DNA of 64,000 nt from Trachythela sp. YZ-2020 (Eukaryota; Cnidaria; Anthozoa; Malacalcyonacea; Clavulariidae). The stretch's first letter is position 1, and each line of letters starts with the position of its first letter. A program made the translations under genes and the position numbers. The DNA is taken from assembly GCA_016169945.1 (NCBI GenBank), contig JADLSH010000220.1, positions 682,001 through 746,000 on the forward strand, in the 5' to 3' direction. The notes beneath the pieces are model-generated. The model was given only the letters and a program-made list of their open reading frames with translations, was not told where the DNA came from and searched no databases. Below, in pieces: positions 21,712 through 32,305 of this stretch.

Positions 21712-23258
21712 ATTCCCAATTAATGGCTTGGTTTTCCGTATGGTCAGCTTAACCAGCTAATAGCATTATGCTGGAAGATACTAGATACAGTATCAAATAT
21801 ATTAACTCATAAGATAAATTGTGTTTTTTGTCATGAAGGATTATCGACAATTTTACCAAGATAAACTTATCAGATATTTTGTCCAACAGACATTACAGTA
21901 CTCAATATATTACTTTTTATTGATTTTTGTTTTTTATTCTGTTTTTTTGTACTGTGAACAACTATATCTTACAATCACACTCAGAAAAATATTTGCCGAA
22001 TTACCTATAGCTGTAGCACTGTCAAAATGTGTTAATTACGAAAAAGCCTATATCATTACCCCAGCGACTAAACGCTCAATAGAGCGTCTTAGTATATAAT
22101 TATATAGTTAGTAAATTGGATTTACTGAAGATCGAAAGCAATATAGTGCGACTTTGAGAGTGATGCCTACAAGTTGACTTTTAATTTTATTGTTTTAATT
22201 ATGACATATTAATTGGTGGGTTAGGTAAAAGGACCCACAGTAATTGGCATATGCTGTTGTGGTGACCCTGCCCTAGTTGGCGAAGCTAAATAAATTTGAA
22301 TATGACATTAGGACTATGACTATTGTTGAATCAAGAATAACTGGATTTATTGCAGTTTAGTTGTTATAAACAGAAAGTTATCACAAGATTGTGAATTTTT
22401 AAATATAAAAACCAGAGCTCCCACTGTGACTCTGTGGCATTTATTTATATATAAACGCCGTGCCAGTGGACATTGCAAACTCATTGATATATAATTCGCC
22501 AAGGGTACTGATTCGTATAAATAATGTTCAGAATAAGTTTGTTTGATTGAAACAATTACCATATTTTTTTTTGTTTACATGTCAAATGCTTTAATTAGTT
22601 TAAATTAATGATATTAATACTGACAATTTTGATATTAAGTTTGTTTAATATTTAAGAATTAAGAATCAGCAAGCACCAAAAATATATAAGCAATAAAAAA
22701 TTCTGGTTTTACAAGCCAAAATTAGAAATTAAGGTGCAAACATTTCATGAGGTCAAGCACCTTGGCCAAACAAGGTCATTGAAATCGCCATAATTGTTAA
22801 CGATGGCGAAAAACAAAGGAAACTGCGTATGTGCTGAAAATTAATGTTTATGAGTGATATATGATTTTTAAGATTATTATGCCAACTTTAATACCAGAAG
22901 AATCAATGGAAAGGCCTCCGATAACACCAACATTGAGCGAGAATTATGAACAAACACGAGATACAAGTATACGGATTACAGCAATTAGGCCTAATGCAAA
23001 TTGTATAAATTGTCTGTATCTGTTTTGCGAAAACAATTATTATACCGACCATTATTATACTAAATACGAATACCATACTGGACATGCTCATATTTTCCCA
23101 AGCGAATTTAGCCTGCGAACAGGCTCTCGAGTTGAAACGAATATTGCTAGGCCTTCCAGCGCGACTCAGTTCGGGTATTTTCTCAAATGAGCAGCCTGCA
23201 AAATTCCGGACAAGCCTGTTACTCGCCCGCGAGTGGAAGGCCAAGGAACTAGGTTACC
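21712..23258. other. Non-coding stretch
   Basis: AT-rich with no supported gene. A small hairpin, AGCCTGCGAACAGGCT (23110-23125), recurs in inverse orientation at 48651-48666. The convergent frames at 22861-23190 and 22903-23244 are shadows of one another and are not credited. Confidence 0.5.
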
Positions 23259-25333
23259 ATCATAGATATAATAAACCTAGATTGCTGACTCATACGTAGC
23301 GGACGCGTGACCTGCATGATAAATCCAAGATGGCCGCCATTCAGGGCAAAAAGACTATAAACTCTACGGTGAAATCCATATTTTTTGCATTTTGCGTCGT
23401 CCCAGTGTTTTGAATCCACTTCGATCAAACTTTTTTGCAATAACTACTTATCGTGAAGGTTTTAAACGCAAACTGGACAGCTGGGGATGAATTGATCTAA
23501 ACATATCGCTCGCCGAAATTTGTACGAAATCGTCACTTGGTCAGTTCGAGTGAATTACTCTGGTTTAGAGTATTTTATAAAGGAAATTTGTGGTTTTCAA
23601 GGCCAAAGACGTATACCTTGAAGGCTTTGGATGCAGAATGGACCGTTTGGGATGAATTATATTAAAATATCGCTCGCCGAAGCTTGACAGTAGTCGACTT
23701 TAAATGTACTTGGTTTTAGTCATTAGATATTTTGAGGAATTTTCGGAACATTACTTAGAGGATAAAAGCAGTATTTAAAAGTTAAGTCCACAGTTAACTG
23801 ATGCCAAATATCACCTAGAGGTGAAATTTGACACAAACAATAATAAACATGGTACAGTATTTCAAGGAAGGAAATATTAAAACATTTATGAAGATGCAAT
23901 GCAGTCTATTTGAACTCACTGTATGAAATGGCAGACAGCATTACTCATGAAAGGAAGAATGCTGATCATTATATTGATTAGGCTTTTCCCGGGGAGATCA
24001 TGAGACCAGACTGGGTAATATATGGCAGATTTCGACAAGGAAAAATTTATGCAGCAGGGAAAAATTCAAGTGTGTAGTGTGCAAAATTGTGGCAAATGCA
24101 CTGCAAATTTGAGTGTTGTTTCTGATTTTCAGTATTGTTTTAAAACATTTAACTTAACATTTAACAATACAGTAACAGTGTGCAACCTGTTCATGTACTG
24201 AAAAATATCGAGTATGCATCGGCCAGACTTTCCATGGTGGTCGTGAAATATAAACCTCTATAAAATAAATTATGTTCATTAAACTTAACAGTTTCATGTA
24301 TGCTTGAATGAAATCCGTGCATTGTTATACTAATATTAATTATCATTTCTATGGTAAAAATATGTTAATCCTTCAAGTAATTAATGGAAAATTTTCCTAC
24401 TTTGTTGAACCTCAATAAAACTAGCATGAAGTTTTCTTGCATGTCCAAAACTAAATTTCTTGACATGTCATCTAGTGAGAATGAATGTCCAGATTAACAA
24501 TATGTTAGTGTTTTCTATTTATGGTTCTTTTTAACACGACATTTAGTAAGCTATATTTTCCAAGGCTGCACTGGGGGGAAATTGCTCGATGGGCCCCAGA
24601 TTTAAGTGAGCCCCAAAAATACTACAAAGGAAAAAAAACTGGGGAAAGAAGTCAGAGGGTTGTAAGAGGTGGGGAAGGGATCATAATCTCATTTTCCATT
24701 CCCAATTTTAATTGCTATTTTATTGCTTTGTTGTAATCCCAGTCGTTTCAGCAAGTAAAGCCTGTTACAGACATTACTTTTATCCTCTAAGTAATGTTCC
24801 CAATATTCCTCAAAATATCTAATGACTAAATGTATTAAACCAAGTACATTTAAAGTACTTGTCTGCAGTAAATGACTCCAGCTGAGCAAGTGACATTTTC
24901 ATGTCAAGCTTCTGCGAGCGATATTTTAATATAATTCATCCCAAACGGTCCATTCTGCATCCAAAGCCTTCAAGGTATACGTCTTTGGCCTTGAAAACCA
25001 CAAATTGCCTTTATAAAATACTCTAAACCAGAGTAATTCACTCGAACTGACCAAGTGACGATTTCGTACAAATTTCGGCGAGCGATATGTTTACATCAAT
25101 TCATCCCCAGCTGTCCAGTTTGCGTCTGAAACCTTCACGATAAGTAATTATTGCCAAAAAAGTTTGATCGAAGTGGATTCGAAACACTGGGAAGACGCAA
25201 AATGCAAAAAATATGGATTTCCCCTTAGAGTTTATGGTATTTTTGCCCTGAATGGCGGCCATCTTGGATTTATCATGCAGGTCACGCGTCCGCTACGTAT
25301 GAGTCAGCAATCTAGGTTTATTATATCTATGGC
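23259..25333. mobile_element. Foldback-type element with ~515/560-bp inverted arms
   Basis: The left arm (about 23261-23772) is nearly the reverse complement of the right arm (about 24772-25331). Shared blocks include CATAGATATAATAAACCTAG, the TCATACGTAGCGG stretch, ATATCGCTCGCCGAAATTTG and GGAACATTACTTAGAGGATA. The right arm has roughly 50 extra bases near 24840-24900. Each arm contains about 165-190-bp internal direct repeats (GAAGG-TTT...TGGAC-G--TGGGATGAATT...ATATCGCTCGC). The ~1-kb centre has no gene. TACC at 23255-23258 and 25334-25337 is a possible short target duplication. Long arms with internal tandem repeats are the hallmark of foldback transposons. Confidence 0.8.
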
Positions 25334-25972
25334 TACCATATATTATAGATTCTATTTTTGCCTAGCTGCTCGGAATACTATACCATTTTTCCTTCAGGAT
25401 TCGATGCAAAATGTTAGAATCGGCCAGAAAAGAAAAATCAAAGAGTTCTTCATCATATAATTTTGTACATTTCCCTGGGGATTTTTGTATCTTACTACCT
25501 TCTAAACTGTGAAATTATTCAACAGATTTAGAGTGGACATGTAGGAGGGCTTCATTGAAAACGTCTTCGGGTGATATGAATTCCCTCAATAAATATTATT
25601 ATCATTCATTCATTCATTCGCTCATTCATTCATTCGTTCATTCATTCATTCGTTCATGTATATCTTCAATAAATACAGACCAGCAGCGTTTGATATGAAA
25701 CCGCGCTTGAGAGAATATTAAACAACAACTTCAATGCATATATAATACAGTATCGATTCATTAGTATATGCTATGGAAATTCTAAATTCCTACACAAAGA
25801 ACAAGTATCCGAAATATCTTATGTTTAACTGTAAATGATTAACCTTAGGTTAACGCATCCGCTTGCAAAAAGATGAAATTGGGTAAACTAACATTCTTTC
25901 AAGTATATTAGAAGCAAAAAATAGACGGAATCATGCCGCATATCCTGAAATAAAATTTATCTATTTTATTAG
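25334..25972. other. Non-coding DNA with an ATTC microsatellite
   Basis: At 25604-25657 ATTC units are repeated with occasional G variants (ATTCATTCATTCGCTC, ATTCGTTC). The rest is probably intron of the following gene, or intergenic. Confidence 0.6.
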
Positions 25973-26301
25973 CTTCCTGTGCAGATCCCAAGCCATTAGG
26001 AATGCAGAATGGTGAAATACCTGATGATGCTATCACAGCGTCATCTATTTATGGTAGCATTTACAATCCTAGCTATGCAAGATTGAACAAAGTATTGAGG
26101 CACACCTGCTCTTGGGCGCCTACTGAACAAGGGAGAACCAACTCGTGGCTTCAGGTTGATCTGAGACAACTGACCATTGTGACAGGAATAGCAACCCAGG
26201 GAACCTGCTATAGGCTCGTAGAATGGGCAAAGTCTTACTCGGTTGCACACAGCACTGATGGTAATAATTGGACATATTATCAAGAGCCAGGAAATGTAAA
26301 G
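25973..26301 (+). CDS. F5/8 type C (discoidin) domain, exon a
   Basis: After a pyrimidine-rich AG acceptor near 25972 the exon reads SCADPKPLGMQNGEIPDDA, ITASSIYGS, LQVDLRQLTIVTGIATQG and YSVAHSTDGNNWTYYQEPG. It ends AAG|GTAAGC at 26301. The Cys-start, LGM.(N/D)G.I.D..ITASS and W.QVDL are signatures of coagulation factor 5/8 type C domains. These are extracellular modules that bind lipids, glycans or matrix proteins. The acceptor at 25972 is chosen over a second AG at 25984 because it keeps the conserved first Cys; both give the same phase. Upstream exons (signal peptide, other domains) are not identified. Confidence 0.85.
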
Positions 26302-27067
26302 GTAAGCCAGCGCATTAAACGAACTATATTTACATTTTCTCCTCTGTTAATTGTTGCAAAAAATAGTTCTTGCATGCAGATAAACCTGCTTTACCTTCAT
26401 ATGATTTCTTAATTGAATACATTATATATCGGTTTTTCGAAATAGTAATATTCAATTTGGGAATTTTATGTTCTTACAAGATTTTAATCTGCATTGCATG
26501 GAGTGTTAATGACTTGTAGGAAATTTTACATTTGCATAAACATATTAATTTTATAAATTAGTCATAATGTACTACCCAAGGCATGTTAAAAGGATTAATG
26601 TATTCGAACTCTAAGCTTGATATCAAATAATTTGCCGTTAAATATGCTGTGGTTGCATTAGGTTCTTGAACTCTGAAGGGTTATTATAATACATAATTAA
26701 GCCATATAACAACGCTTTGATTTCGATTATTGGAGAATGTTCACCAAGACGAAGTCGAGTTTTTTAGAAATACGTATATGAAATCACATATATTATCACC
26801 AGTATTCCAAATTTCAGGACTTACTATCTCTTTAATTAATTCACTCCATCGAACTTTGTAAAACATTATTGTTTATGCTTTATTTCGGTTTCGTTGTTGT
26901 TGTTGGTCTAGCTATTCTAATTATACTGTATTTATATTGTGGATAATAAATAGTTACTCTGTCTATCTGTAATTCTTCTAGTGTAGGACCAGGGTGTATA
27001 ATACTGTTTAGGGAGTATTTCGTTAAAATATATTAATACATCACTTGATATATTTAATTTTATATAG
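26302..27067 (+). other. Intron between discoidin exons
   Basis: A 766-bp GT..AG intron: donor GTAAGC, acceptor TTTAATTTTATATAG. Phase 0 on both sides, AT-rich, no inserted gene. Confidence 0.8.
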
Positions 27068-27211
27068 GTTTTTCAAGCAAACAGCGATCGAAATTCGATT
27101 GTTACCCACTCATTTCAAAGTCCTGTTCAAGCTCGGTACATGCGTGTGTGGCCAAAATCTTGGAGCAGTTATCCTACAATGAGGCTGGAGTATTACGGTT
27201 GTCGCATGTAG
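27068..27211 (+). CDS. F5/8 type C (discoidin) domain, terminal exon b
   Basis: Begins VFQANSDRNSIVTHSF and ends YMRVWPKSWSSYPTMRLEYY-GCRM followed by TAG at 27209-27211. RYMR(V/I).P..W......MRLE.YGC is the standard end of the discoidin fold, and the final Cys pairs with the Cys that opens exon a. The phase matches exon a (AAG|GTT). The protein stops three residues after the last domain residues, so this domain is C-terminal. Either a one-domain secreted protein or the tail of a larger mosaic one. Confidence 0.88.
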   Translation, partial: VFQANSDRNSIVTHSFQSPVQARYMRVWPKSWSSYPTMRLEYYGCRM

Positions 27212-27314
27212 AACTTGTATAATACATGCCTACATGCATTTTATTGTTATGTTACACATATACGTATATCAAGCTTACTTTTTTGTTTGTAATGTATTTG
27301 TAGTGGGTAATTAT

Positions 27315-27320
27315 AATAAA
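27315..27320 (+). terminator. Polyadenylation signal AATAAA
   Basis: AATAAA at 27315-27320, about 105 bp after the stop codon of the discoidin-domain gene, in a fitting position for its 3' end. Confidence 0.6.
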
Positions 27321-27550
27321 TAGCTTGGCCAACTGTGTATGCTTATTCTATACCGAATACAGTAATAGTCGATTGCATTCATTGAAAATTTACCATCGCA
27401 ATTTGCGGTTTTTGGGGCTACCGGTTGACGTATAGCCTGTGCCGCAAAACATTTCGGTATTTCAGGCGTCTGCGCAGATTAGCGCCATGCAATGTTCCAT
27501 AATTATTTCAAAATTATTGACAACATTAATTTAATCGGGATAATCTATTT
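27321..27550. other. Non-coding stretch
   Basis: Nothing recognised. Confidence 0.4.
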
Positions 27551-27690
27551 GGCGCGGGTCGCGGATCACCTTAGGCAGGCACGGGTACAACAAAAGTGAC
27601 GCGGGTTCAACAAAACAAGCGCAGGTAAAACGTCCGAGGGCGCGGGTGTAACTAATTCCAGGGCGCGGGTAATTAATGCCGGGGTACGGG
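27551..27690. repeat. GC-rich GCGCGGGT repeat cluster
   Basis: A GC-rich island in AT-rich DNA. GCGCGGGT, GCACGGGTACAACAAAA, ACGCGGGTTCAACAAAA, GGCGCGGGTGTAACTAA, GGCGCGGGTAATTAATG and GGTACGGGTACG follow one another at about 20-30-bp intervals. It is a degenerate short tandem repeat. Confidence 0.6.
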
Positions 27691-28554
27691 TACGTTTATC
27701 GTTCACTTTGATAATTGAGCCTTTTGTCATGCTAAATTGCGGTATTTTCCAGTCAAAATGGAATAAAATGTTATTAAAATATATCTTTTAAATTGAAACC
27801 ATATGATTATGAAGCGAAACTCCGGAATATGAAACCAAATTCTGACAAATACTTCCGAGTATTATACCCAAAATATTCCAGGAATGGGTCAAGAAGATTC
27901 TTCTACACCTTCTGCATGTTCATAAATGATGGTGGGATTGATGCAGCCAGTATGATAATTATAAAATACATTTAACTACTCTGTATTTATTAGGGCCTGT
28001 CTATATGATCTTTGGTACTAGAGGCAAAGTTACCTTTATATTATATCGGCTGAAATGCAATTATTTACACGGAAAGTTTGAAACTCGGTCTGCTGGTAAG
28101 GTTACCCAGGGGGTTGAGACTCTCTGTTTACGAAAGATGGTGTCCTAGTTGGAAATTTTCAGACTTATTGAAAAAGCATATGCATTATGTTGAAATATAC
28201 AAGTCAAAACGGTATGTACAGTCTGTAAGTTCCGTAACAACCACCAGAAAATAGAAACAGGAAGTGATAATGGTCTAATTAAATTATCCAGCTTTGATAA
28301 AAGCTTTAATTTAAAGACTATACAAGTTTTTCTGATTTCAATTCGCTCAGATAAGATCAGATAAGAACTTATACACATTATTTTTTGATTAATTACTGCA
28401 TAAATTAATTATTCTTTCTGAACAAAACCATTTGTTGAACAATGGAATGAGCTCACAAGACAGCTTATTAATTCCTTCATTGAACAGATCCAGGGCTAGA
28501 ATTTTTTTGTAGATAACTGGTTGCCTTGCATGATGTGTCAACTTTCAAATCATC
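27691..28554. other. Non-coding stretch
   Basis: No supported gene; frames at 27793-27975 and 28145-28378 are short and featureless. Confidence 0.45.
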
Positions 28555-28558
28555 TTAA

Positions 28559-29169
28559 GGTGGCTCAATACAGTTTTTTATAAAATGGGAAATTCACGAT
28601 TTAGATCCGAATTTTTGGACAAGTATTACTTGTTATAAAACAAAAAGTATCTTACTGATGTAAAACAACATCTGAAGGGTTTGAATTTTGTCACAAAAGT
28701 AACGCAACTGCCGTTGCTATGGCAACAATGACGTTTCAAAATGGCGGATATTTTGGCTTTAAAGTAATTTAACTCGAAAACGACATCGGTGACCCCCAAA
28801 TTTTATTTCACAAAATGATTTCGCTTAATATACTCAATTATTTTGATAATTTAAAAAAATTCTGTCGCGCCAAAATTTTTCAAATTAAGTAATTGTGATT
28901 ATTCGTAATAATTTTTTTCTCAATCAACACAATTTTTTTTAAATTGTCAAAATCATTGAGTATACTAAGCGAAATCATTTTATTCAATCTTGAAACGTCA
29001 TTGTTGCCATAGCAACGTAGTTGCGTAACTTTTGTGAAAAAATTCAAACCCTTCAGATGTTGTTTTACATCAGTAAGATACTTTTTGTTTTTTAACAAGT
29101 AATACTTGTCCAAAAATTCGGATCTAAATCGTGAATTTTCCATTTTATAGAAAACTGTATTGAGCCACC
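28559..29169. mobile_element. TTAA-flanked palindromic MITE
   Basis: Two near-complementary arms, about 28559-28870 and 28890-29169, begin GGTGGCTCAATACAG and meet in a short centre. The element is flanked by TTAA at 28555-28558 and 29170-29173. TTAA targets are used by piggyBac and Kolobok transposases. The left arm holds about 70 bp (around 28737-28810) absent from the right. The frame at 28880-29188 is a by-product of the arm. Confidence 0.8.
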
Positions 29170-29173
29170 TTAA

Positions 29174-29569
29174 GGTGACAATTGTCAATTACTATAGGTA
29201 ATAGACTAGAACACTACGGTACACTTGAGTGCAATTTCAGGTTTTAAAAGACAATGTTGTAACTCCTATGACCGACAAAAACTAGGGGGCTTAGACGAAA
29301 CTGCCCTTGAGCCGGAGGGACCCACTGCTGTTTGACTAATTGAGGGCTTCACACCCAATGCGCACAGGGCCATAGAGCTCTTTTTTGTGTCTGTAGCATA
29401 AGTCGTCAGTAACCTATACAGTGGCGATCACGTACCCTCACAGTAAAAGCACACAAGTTTCCTTGACAAAGTTAGGATAATAAACTAGAAATACATGCAT
29501 GCAGTAAGTAACCCCTCGCCTAGGCACCATTGCAACATTCGATTAAGAAACCTATTTTTCTTCAAAATG
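29174..29569. other. Non-coding stretch
   Basis: Nothing recognised. Confidence 0.4.
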
Positions 29570-29870
29570 TTTATATAAATCTGTGACACATGGTATTATA
29601 ATTTCTACAATAATTCCTGGGCTTATATTCGTTCGTAAGCATTTGTTCATGGGCTTATTATACACGGGGGAGCTTATATTCGGGAGTGGGGGGCTAAAAC
29701 ATGGACTACATTTTGTGTTAGTAATATTTATTGTGAAAAGCTCCGAAACTGTTACACAGAAGATTCGGGGGTCCTTATATTTGGAATGGTTTGAGCGTTA
29801 GTGAATATAATGGGCTTATACAGTACACCGAGGTGCTTATATTCGGGTGGGTTTATAGTCGGAAGTATAT
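29570..29870. repeat. CTTATATTCGG-rich repeat
   Basis: The words GGGCTTATATTCG, GAGCTTATATTCGGG, GTCCTTATATTTGG, GTGCTTATATTCGGG and GTTTATAGTCGG recur over 300 bp with G-rich spacers. It looks like a fragment of a repetitive element; no coding support. Confidence 0.45.
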
Positions 29871-30769
29871 GGTATATCAGTAAACAATTAATCCAATTAT
29901 TAAAATTTATAGATTTATATAATTAGGCAAATAATTAATTCAATAATAAAATAACATTAACAAATAATTAATTGGGAAAACTGTTCAACTGTGAAACCAT
30001 TGTACCATTTGGGAATACATTTGATGCACTCAAATTCCCAAATGTGCAGTTATTTAAGTTTAATGTGGAGACCTGGTATAAGTCTTTGGGAGCACTTGAT
30101 GCTGGTGTGTTCCCGTTCACTGCACAGCCAGCATACCACTCCTATATAAAGAAAATATATATGCTATTGCCTGTTGATTTAGTTTTGTACAATATTAATA
30201 TATTACACAACTGGATATTGTATATATGCCGGTATGAATTTTTGCTCTTTCAATTCAATTCAAACACTCATTTGATGTAGTTTTACACGAGCAAGGCAAG
30301 GGACGTTAATTCAGAATTTCACTAAAGTCTATAAGTATACAACAAATGCAACTTATAAAGTTATTTTTAAAAATATTGATTAGTTTAGTAATGTACTTAC
30401 TTGCTTTGCACGTGTTCGCATACTAAGGTCACATTTATAGCACCGTCCTAAATTGAAATAAGGTTCAAATCAGTCCTGTGTGAATGAAACTATACAGCAT
30501 TTATATAAAGAAGTTTCATTCTGAGTGTAGGGTGTAGATATAATAAAGTTTTCTATAGGGAAATTTCCATAACTTGTATATTAAGTAATAATGAGAAGCA
30601 GTACCTGTATTTTACTCTTTGATCTGCGTTGTTTCCTGAAATAGGAAAATATATAATTATACGAAATGTCGAAAGGCCTTTTTGCAAGGGAAAGTTGAAC
30701 TAAAAAGTTAGTAGTAGATGGTGCTAGTAGATGGAATACTCGAACGGAAATATATATACATTTTTTACG
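29871..30769. other. Non-coding stretch
   Basis: AT-rich, no supported gene. The 102-codon frame 29972-30280 has no domain. Confidence 0.45.
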
Positions 30770-30910
30770 GACCTTGATGCAGGAGCAGTTGCGATTCCCT
30801 GCAATTCTTGTGCGGCGCTCTAACAAACTGAGCGACGTACAGAATCCAGTTGCTGAGATTGACTTGAGTGGTCGTGGTGTTAAGGTGGGCGAGCTGTTTC
30901 CAACAGGCAC
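30770..30910 (-). repeat. Possible tRNA-derived SINE remnant
   Basis: On the - strand, TCGCTCAGTTTGTTAGAGCG (rc of 30816-30835) closely resembles a tRNA D-arm/A-box segment and is followed by GCCGCACAAGAATTGCAGG. No convincing B box follows, so a functional tRNA is unlikely. Short-interspersed-element remnant is the best guess. Confidence 0.35.
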
Positions 30911-32305
30911 TTAAAAAACGACAAGTGGACATATATCTATTAGTTATGGGATCTGATGGAAACAGAAAAGAAACGGTTTAAGTTTATTTAAGAACAAGGA
31001 ATGCAAAGTTTAATAGCCATGCCACAGTTTTAAACTATTACGCACTGTACCAACATCATCTTTATTTTCTTTAGGTTCCTCAGCTAATAATATTGAACAA
31101 CCCAGTTTTAGTTAATGAAAACCTAAAGTATCAGCTAATATATTATGCACAAGCATTTGTTGTATCTCTTTGCAGATGAAATTGCACTAATTGAATGCAT
31201 TTTTTATATCAAAACTAACTTTTGACGTTTTCCCTCACAAAACTTGAATGGCTTGAATCTACCTTTAAATGAAAATATAGTTAATCTAGGTTTGTGGTTA
31301 GCCAACATTGTTTTGAAATAACCATAATATTCCAAATATATATTATATACTGTAGTTATTACACTGAACATTAACCTGTCATTCTATTCTAAAATTTAGA
31401 ATTATAACACATGGTTTTTTAATTATCATTCAAGTAATAATATACCACTATCGTCTTCAGCATGAACATCTGCAATGAGAAAAGTTACATTTAGCATTTA
31501 TGTACAGTACCTGGTATGTTATATTTACAGCCTTAAACATTTACATAAACCCCAAGGGCTTATTTTTTGGTACCTTAAAGGAGAGGTGTGGAGGGGTTGC
31601 TTAATTATTTTATTCTTATAGAACAGGGGCGAGGTGTTAAAGAGAGGGGGCATATTGAAGAGGTGAAAATATTTAAAAACAGGCACAATTTGTTTGTAAT
31701 GAATACTTATGACAGACACAGTCCAGTACGGTAGTATATATACGCTCGGATATTTTCCCGTGCTTCCAGGAGTTTGAAATTGTGTGGGATCTTGCGTGTG
31801 GATTATTTAATAGCCATAGCACCACACGAAGCATTCATGGAGTGGAAACCTATATGAAATCGATAAAATTTGAAATAATTATATATCCAAAAGATGTTTA
31901 AGAGGGTACTAACTTAAAAATAGGACAGCAACTTACCTTTTCAAATTGCTTTTCATCTTATTTAAAATTTGTAATCTTCAATAGATCTAAGACATGTTAT
32001 TCCATATTTAAGTGATATTTTATTGTTAAGGACTCACAATGTCAACAGCCAACTTCAAAAACACAATATAAATATTGTGTCTAGTAACAGGCACCTTTTG
32101 ACAAATGCCAATCTCTAATTGCCTCCTCAAAAACACAATAATAAAGGCATAGACCAATGTCACACCACAATGGTCACACCTCCAAAATTGTGCCTAGTAA
32201 CATGCCAAATAATTCACTCGGAAGTACAGAACATATGCCCAGTATCTCAGATATTCAAACACCACTAAGTAACATACAAATTCACTACTGACACTATGAT
32301 AACTT
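30911..32305. other. Non-coding DNA, may include the Helitron 3' end
   Basis: No gene. Between about 32058 and 32210 the words AACACAATA and GTG(T/C)CTAGTAACA recur. The 3' end of the adjacent Helitron should fall in this stretch, but I could not fix a CTRR end with its hairpin. Confidence 0.4.

Noticed and set aside
22861..23244. Convergent 109- and 113-codon frames
   Set aside because: They overlap on opposite strands, have no domain and contain a dispersed hairpin repeat.
25164..25460. 98-codon frame resembling the - strand frame at 23249-23440
   Set aside because: The similarity arises because both lie in the two inverted arms of one foldback element; nothing suggests protein-level conservation.
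25604..25657. CRISPR-like regular repeats
   Set aside because: A 4-bp microsatellite in eukaryotic DNA; no spacers. No CRISPR array occurs anywhere in the window.
30770..30910. Functional tRNA gene on the - strand
   Set aside because: Only a D-arm/A-box-like part is seen; no acceptor stem pairing or T-arm B box, so at most a SINE remnant.
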